NCBI GenBank assembly: GCA_017163975.1
Contig: JAFFSR010000004.1
Location: 3,906,001 to 3,970,000, forward strand
Reading direction: 5' to 3'
DNA: 64,000 nt
Source: Anastatus disparis
Lineage: Eukaryota; Arthropoda; Insecta; Hymenoptera; Eupelmidae
Shown here: positions 58,848-64,000 of the stretch, piece after piece
How positions within the stretch are numbered: position 1 is the first letter of the stretch
How the letters are laid out: every line of letters starts with the position of its first letter
Notes under the pieces: generated by a model
What the model was told of the DNA's origin: nothing
Database searches by the model: none
The model's input: the letters and a program-made list of their open reading frames with translations, nothing else
Made by a program: the position numbers and the translations under genes

Positions 58848-60249
58848 TCAGATCTTTAGATGTACTCTTCTTTCGTGACGGTTTAAATCATAGTTTATTT
58901 TGAAAGATTTTTCGCACATTGTGCAATGATAATCTCGGTTATTGGAGTGTACTCTATGTTTGTGCTGTTCCAAAGCTTGTTTATTACATAAAGATTTGTC
59001 ACATTTCATGCACTTCCAATCTTGGATTTTTAAATGTACTCTTCGTTCGTGCACTTTTAAATCATGATCAGTTTTGAAAGCTTTGTTGCACATTGTGCAC
59101 TGTTGATCACGACTATTCAAATGTATTCTTTGTTCGTGAAGTTTTAAACTGTGTTTAGTATTAAAAGATTTGTCACATTTCATGCACTTCCAATCATGGA
59201 TTTTTAAATGTACTGACCGTTTGTGCATTTTTAAATCTTGATCAGTTTTAAAAGCTTTGTTGCACATTGTGCACTGTTGATGTCGAATATTCAAATGTAC
59301 TCTTTGTTTGTGCCATTCTAAAACCTGTTTAGAACATAGAGATTTGTCACACTCCATGCATTTCCAATCTCGGATTTTCAAGTGTACTGAACGTTCATGC
59401 TTTTTCAAAAGGTACCTCGTAACAAATCCTTTATTGCATAGATGACAAATAAACTTTTTGGTGTCGTGTACCTCCCTACAATGGCGTTTTAACTTTTGAT
59501 GAGACGAAAAATCTTTGCCACAAATATTGCAATGAATTTTATTAGGTTCAGTTGCATCTTCATTAAAATTATAATTTTCAAAATTTACCAATTCACCATA
59601 GCTTTCCTCTTTCATAGAAATTATACTGGTTTCAAGATCAGGTGTTATAGACGTTGAATCTAATATGTCATACATTTCATTTTTGATATCCATTTTTTCT
59701 TCTTGTTTGACAATTGGTGTCAAGAATCGATTTAAATTTATTCCTATTGAGCTTTTGACACTGGATCTGTAATTCCATAATAATTTAGTATTACAATTTT
59801 TTCACCGGATTTCATATGTTGGCATTTTAAAATTATAATCATATGAAAAAATAATGATAAGTAAAAAATTACATACATTTCTGACAATGATACGGTGTCA
59901 TCGTTATTCATAAATTGAATATTAGTTGACTCCGACTTTATATTTATTAAATAATCGGTTTGATTATTAGTCAGTTTTGAAGAGATGATCAAATTTTTGT
60001 ATACATCGTCAGTATCGGGAATTTCTTTTTTGATGTCAATCAAATTAATAAAATCGTCTGGAGGGAGCCTATATAATAAATAATTCTATTGTGAATAGTA
60101 TTAGGTTACCAATTCTTTGACAAAATGCATATTAAAATCATAAATTTTGATAAGTTTGTTAAAATTTAATTGATAAAATATTTCATTTTAGTAAATACTG
60201 GTTATGATAATATTATATCTATGCTCGACTGAAAATACCATACTTACAT
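58848..60249 (-). CDS. C2H2 zinc-finger gene C (370 aa), intact
   Basis: Probable DNA-binding nuclear protein. Exons: upstream exon ending 60248 (donor GTAAGT), exon 2 59877-60068 (192 bp, donor GTATGT), exon 3 58848-59766 (acceptor TTACAG). Introns are in phases 2 and 2; the ATG is split AT|G at intron 1. Exon 2 reads MLPPDDF...KKEIPDTDD...TNNQTDYLINIKSE. Exon 3 has the leader TPIVKQEEKMDIKNEM, acidic TPDLETSIISMKEESYGEL, then eight complete C2H2 fingers from CNICGKDF to CTMCEKSF and the end HERRVHLKI. Fingers alternate CMKCDKS- and CTMCNKAF-types with linkers KIRDWK / NSRDQQ. No effector domain (KRAB, ZAD, BTB) was recognised in the part seen. Gene 2 is its decayed paralog. Confidence 0.85.
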
Positions 60250-60410
60250 TGTAAGGAGTTGGGCTTTCTTTCAATAACGTATATAGTTTTACTTATTTTC
60301 TTCAAACAATTAAGAATAATCGATTCGAATTCATAAAATCAGTAGCTAATCTTGAAAATTAAAAATTTTTGTGAGTAAACGAGAAGATGGAGAAGGATAT
60401 AAATAATTTA

Positions 60411-60545
60411 TCGTACATAGGAGACTGCACTGTGTAACTAATATAATAAGAAAAATCAGGCTTACAATAAAGTAAATGACTACATACTGTGCTTTGCGTA
60501 AATTATGCCCATTATTGTCATATGTGAAAGAAAGATAGACGATAT
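60411..60545 (-). promoter_or_regulatory. Conserved upstream block of gene C
   Basis: CATAGGAGACTGCACTG, TAATATAATAAGAAAAATCA and CTGTGCTTTGCGTAAAT are shared with gene 2 (53495-53585) and partly with A and B. Putative promoter or 5' UTR. Confidence 0.45.
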
Positions 60546-60699
60546 TGATCAACTTGGAATATTTCCTTATGTTTACAATTATATTCCATGTGTCCGCTCT
60601 CATCTAAATTTCATACTTAATCTCTTGAATTGATCTTCGTAAAATTACACAATTAGTCGTGTACGATATCATATCTGGTATTCTTTGATCTTAATGATT

Positions 60700-61930
60700 T
60701 ATCGGTATGGTACCATAAATTACGTACGATTTACCATCAGCTACTAATCAAGTTCGTAACTGTATCAACGTCTACTTATGAGCCTTGATAATTAAATATT
60801 TGTATCCTTGATTTTGACTTAATTAATAATCAATGTAACAGCGTATTACGTTTTTGTTTATTTTCGTCAGCGAATTTCTGAAAATACCAATTATCAACCG
60901 CAGATACATTCTTTCAATATAAATTTTATTGTGCACTGATAAAGCTGATTGTATTAAAGTTAATTATTATTTAACCGATATTAATACATTAATTCAATGT
61001 TATTTATTGATATTTGAATTATGTCAAAGCCAATAAAATTATTCAAAAAATCAAGTTGAGATTTTTTTTTCAGTCGTTCCAAATTTTAGCTACTATCTAA
61101 TTCATGACCAAGAATTTAAAAAATTACAACTATTTAACTATCCTAAGAAATAAAAAACATTTTCAATAGTCTATTCTCTGACCTCATAATAATTAATTTG
61201 CTACTACTTACAAAACAGTCCGACAACTTTAACACCTGCGGTAGAAGATGAATTTTGACCTTCGTTAAAATACTTGATATCCCCGTTCATGAAGTAATTT
61301 ACTTCACACAGACGTTGGTAGGTAAAAGATACTTTTAGTTAAAAAGTGTATTCATTGGGAAATAATTTAGGGATGCAAAATTGGATTGTATTTCTTACAG
61401 AACGCATTAACTTACATACTCAACTAGTTCGACTGCTGATAGCTGCAATACTTTACGAATAATTAAATAAGATTAATTATTAAGATTTAAATATTAAGAT
61501 AATAATAAATTATTAAGATTATAATTATTATTCATAATGTAATTATTAAAATTTAAAATTTTTATTTATTAATAATTTGAATAAGTATAATTTAATCAAT
61601 ATCTAAATATATCATGAAAATCAATTACTTAAGAAATAATAAAACTGATAATTTAACTAACTTGCTGCTTATTAAATTCTACTTTCATTACAATATAATT
61701 CTGCACTAAAAAGATTTTTTCATTTATTCAAATAATATTATCAAATGTAGACTAAAAGATACATATAGTAACTCTTGTTACACTTAATACAATCGTTTCT
61801 ATGAAAATATAATAAACTTGATTAAAACCATATACATTTATTATTACAGTGAATAAGCTTTCATAGTACGTCGTGCACTTCCACTCCAAGATTCATAAGT
61901 ATACCGTCCCCTTATGACATTTTAAATGCT
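60700..61930. other. Intergenic spacer between C and D
   Basis: Homologous to 53760-54900 in the other segment copy; no coding sequence. Confidence 0.7.
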
Positions 61931-61935
61931 AGCTA

Positions 61936-62226
61936 CACTGAAAAGACATCGGTGCTCTCCCCGCCACACTGGTATATCCGTAACGGCGCTCCCTCTTTCA
62001 ATCCATTACGGAGCAAGACCGGCGCTCGAGTGGTCCCGTTTTGTAGCAGCTCCTAATAAGCCGTGTGATAGACGCGGTAACTAGCGCCGCAAGAGGTCGT
62101 TTGCGGCGCTCTCAAGGCGCGGGCCGGCGCCGCTACGGTCCCGATTTCACAAACTATACAGGCTGTAGGATTCGGCGTAACTACGGTCAGGTGGGTGACT
62201 GTAGCGGTCCCTACGTCTTTTCAGTG
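61936..62226. mobile_element. 291-bp CACTG element in the 3' flank of pseudogene D
   Basis: The ends CACTGAAAAGAC and GTCTTTTCAGTG are flanked by TA on both sides (61934-61935, 62227-62228). The paralogous site in gene B (54910-54930) reads GCTGACTAGTAATATAAAA without the insert, against GCTAGCTA-insert-TAGTACTATAAAA here, proving insertion at TA with TA duplication. The interior is unusually GC-rich (GCGGCGCTC, CGGGCCGGCGCCG) for this window and noncoding. Confidence 0.9.
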
Positions 62227-62266
62227 TAGTACTATAAAATTTATCGCATTTCATACACATTAAACC

Positions 62267-64000
62267 TCAGATCTTTAAATGTACTCTTCGCTCGTGACGT
62301 TTTAAATCATAGTTCATGTTAAAAGATTTTTCGCATATTGTGCACTGGTGATCTCGGTTATTGAAGTGTACTCTTTGTTTGTGGTGTTTTAAAGCCTGTT
62401 TAGTACATAAAGATTTGTCACATTTCATGCACTTCCAATCGCTGTTATTTAAATATACTGTTTGTACGTGATGTTTTAAATAATATTGAGTACTGAAAGA
62501 TTTGTCACACTTGGTGCATTTCCAACCTCGGATTTTCAAATGAACTGATCCTTCGTGACGTTCTAAAGTCTGCTTAGAACCAAAACATTTGTCGCATTTT
62601 TTGCATTTCCAATCTCGAATATTTAAATGTGATAACCGTTCGTGACGTTGTAAGTTTGATTTATTATGGAAATATTTGTCACAATGAGTACACTGCTAAT
62701 CTTGGATTTTGTGTACTAAACTTTTATGCTGTTTCAAACGGCTTTTAAAACCAAATTCTTTATTACATATATCACAAACATACTTTTTAATTGATGCGTT
62801 TGCCTTCTTACAATGGCATTTTAACTTTTTTTGAGATGAAGAAGCTTTGCCACAAACATCACATTGATTTTTTTGAAATTCTGTTGAATGATCATTAAGA
62901 GTCTGATTTTCGAAGTCTGCTAATTTACCGTAGCTTTCATCTTTAACAGAAATCAAACTGGTTTCTAGATCAGGTGTGATCAGCGTTGAGTCTGATATGT
63001 CATGAATTTCAGTTTTAATATCTATTAATTCTTCGTGTTTAATGATTGTGTCTGTGAAGTGATTCACGTTCAATTCCTTTAAGTTGTTGATATTGCATCT
63101 ATAATTTAATAATAATTTAATATTACAATTTTCTTACTCAATTTCATGTGTTTATATTTTAAATTATAATTACATGAAAAATTAATAATAAATGAAAATT
63201 ACATACATTTCTGACAATGGTACGGTGTCGTAGTCATTCGGAGATTGGATACTAGCTGGTTCCAACTTTATATTTATTAAATATCTTTTTGATTATTAGT
63301 CAATACTGAAGAGCTAATGAAATTGCAACATTCGTCGTCCGTATCGAAAATTTCTTTTTTAATTTTGGCTAAATCATCAAAGTCGTGTGCAGGAAGCCTA
63401 CGGAATCAAAGAATTCAATTTCTAATAGCATGTGAAATTATATTTATGCGTTTGAAAAAGCGTTCTAAAATTATAATATTTGATAAATGTTTACACTGAG
63501 AGAAATCGGCTCTTGAAGCAAGTGGAATCCACTTGCCACTAGTAGAAATTCTTCTCGTTTTACGTCATAATAGCGATCTGCTTAAATCAAACATAGAATC
63601 TGTTTGCTAAAATCTACTAGCCGCAAGTGGATATATATTTGATTCAAATAAATTTATCCACTAATCGCAAGTAGATATAAAAAAAAAGGAAAATCCACTT
63701 GCAGCAAGTGGATTGCAGTTTGATGTAAACATACATCCACTAAATGCAAATAGATTTCATGTTGAATTAAACAGATTGAAGGAAAAAGCACCCATTTTCC
63801 GAAATAATAGATTTCTACTTCCATGAAGTGGATTTCATGTTGATTCAAACAGATTGCACTCAGATCGAATGCTCTTCTTGCTTCAAGAGCGGATTTCTCT
63901 CAGTGTACTTCACTCATTGAAAAATGTCGTACTTACATTGTAAGAATATGAATTTGGTATAAATTTAGTTTTATCGTGATATCACTTTCTATCAAACAAA
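62267..64000 (-). pseudogene. C2H2 zinc-finger gene D, pseudogene
   Basis: Paralog of gene B. Exon 1 ends at 63937 and continues beyond the window; exon 2 is 63207-63397; exon 3 is 62267-63098. Exon 2 is 191 bp, not 192: one base is missing near 63281-63288, and the shifted frame meets TAA at 63277-63279 just after NNQKDI. Exon 3 has TAG at 62696-62698 where gene B has the Trp of QDWQC, plus a lost Leu codon just before it (VHKIQD). After the stop the frame is open again through about five fingers to HERRVHLKI. The first finger has lost its last His (HCKKAN). Intron 1 and the 3' flank each hold a CACTG element. Two independent truncations make function unlikely. Confidence 0.85.
63494..63905. 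mobile_element. 412-bp CACTG element in intron 1 of pseudogene D
   Basis: The ends CACTGAGAGAAATCGGCTCT and AGCGGATTTCTCTCAGTG, TA on both sides (63492-63493, 63906-63907). Gene B has the uninterrupted site GTGTTTACTACACTCGACG (about 56357-56375). The inside repeats short AAGTGGAT / ATCCACTTG and GATTCAAACAGATT words; the 64-codon antisense frame is a by-product. Confidence 0.9.

Larger units (their letters stand above)
58490..64000 (-). repeat. Tandem-duplicated two-gene segment, copy 2
   Basis: Contains gene C and pseudogene D with spacers homologous to 51760-56660 (see that entry). It differs by two CACTG-type insertions in D and by the absence of the gene-2 deletion. Confidence 0.8.

Overview
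The window is AT-rich, intron-containing eukaryotic DNA. Non-LTR retrotransposons, a tRNA-type SINE, many TIR elements and C2H2 zinc-finger gene families all suggest an arthropod, most likely an insect. I cannot name the species; Hymenoptera would fit but is only an inference. No rRNA gene, tRNA gene, CRISPR array or bacterial operon was seen.

Layout. 1-3900: a minus-strand LINE (ORF2 start, ORF1 broken by one stop, a tandem-repeat 5' region), SINE debris, and a plus-strand 3' LINE fragment. 3900-12400: AT-rich DNA with several small TIR elements (a hAT-like one with a perfect 8-bp target duplication, a TTAA-flanked one, fold-back ones) and a 5'-truncated LINE. 12683-16576: a plus-strand seven-exon gene for a 707-aa protein. 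Its Cys-rich exons carry paired C2HC/C2H2 fingers like those of the insect Lola family, and every intron is in phase 1. 16600-27700: repeat desert dominated by a 6.2-kb palindromic element built from degenerate ~180-bp units. 27722-33968: a fold-back element split by a nearly full-length LINE (5.55 kb). 34300-37150: small TIR elements, one nested in another. 37859-46363: a TIR element split by a 7.5-kb non-autonomous element with almost identical 1.66-kb inverted arms. 47445-64000: a minus-strand tandem cluster of five C2H2 zinc-finger genes. Three look intact (341, 400 and 370 aa), one has lost its first two exons and its last histidine, and one is a pseudogene with a frameshift and a nonsense codon.

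How it fits together. The cluster grew by tandem duplication of a two-gene segment (about 51.8-56.6 kb resembles 58.5-64 kb) and is decaying unevenly. Because the genes are paralogs, they act as built-in empty sites: two CACTG-ended elements in the degenerate copy interrupt sequence that is uninterrupted in its sister, showing that this element type inserts at TA. Similarly, a sister copy of the CCCATATGG fold-back element gives the empty site for the LINE. All gene models were built by reading splice sites and frames by eye and have no transcript support.
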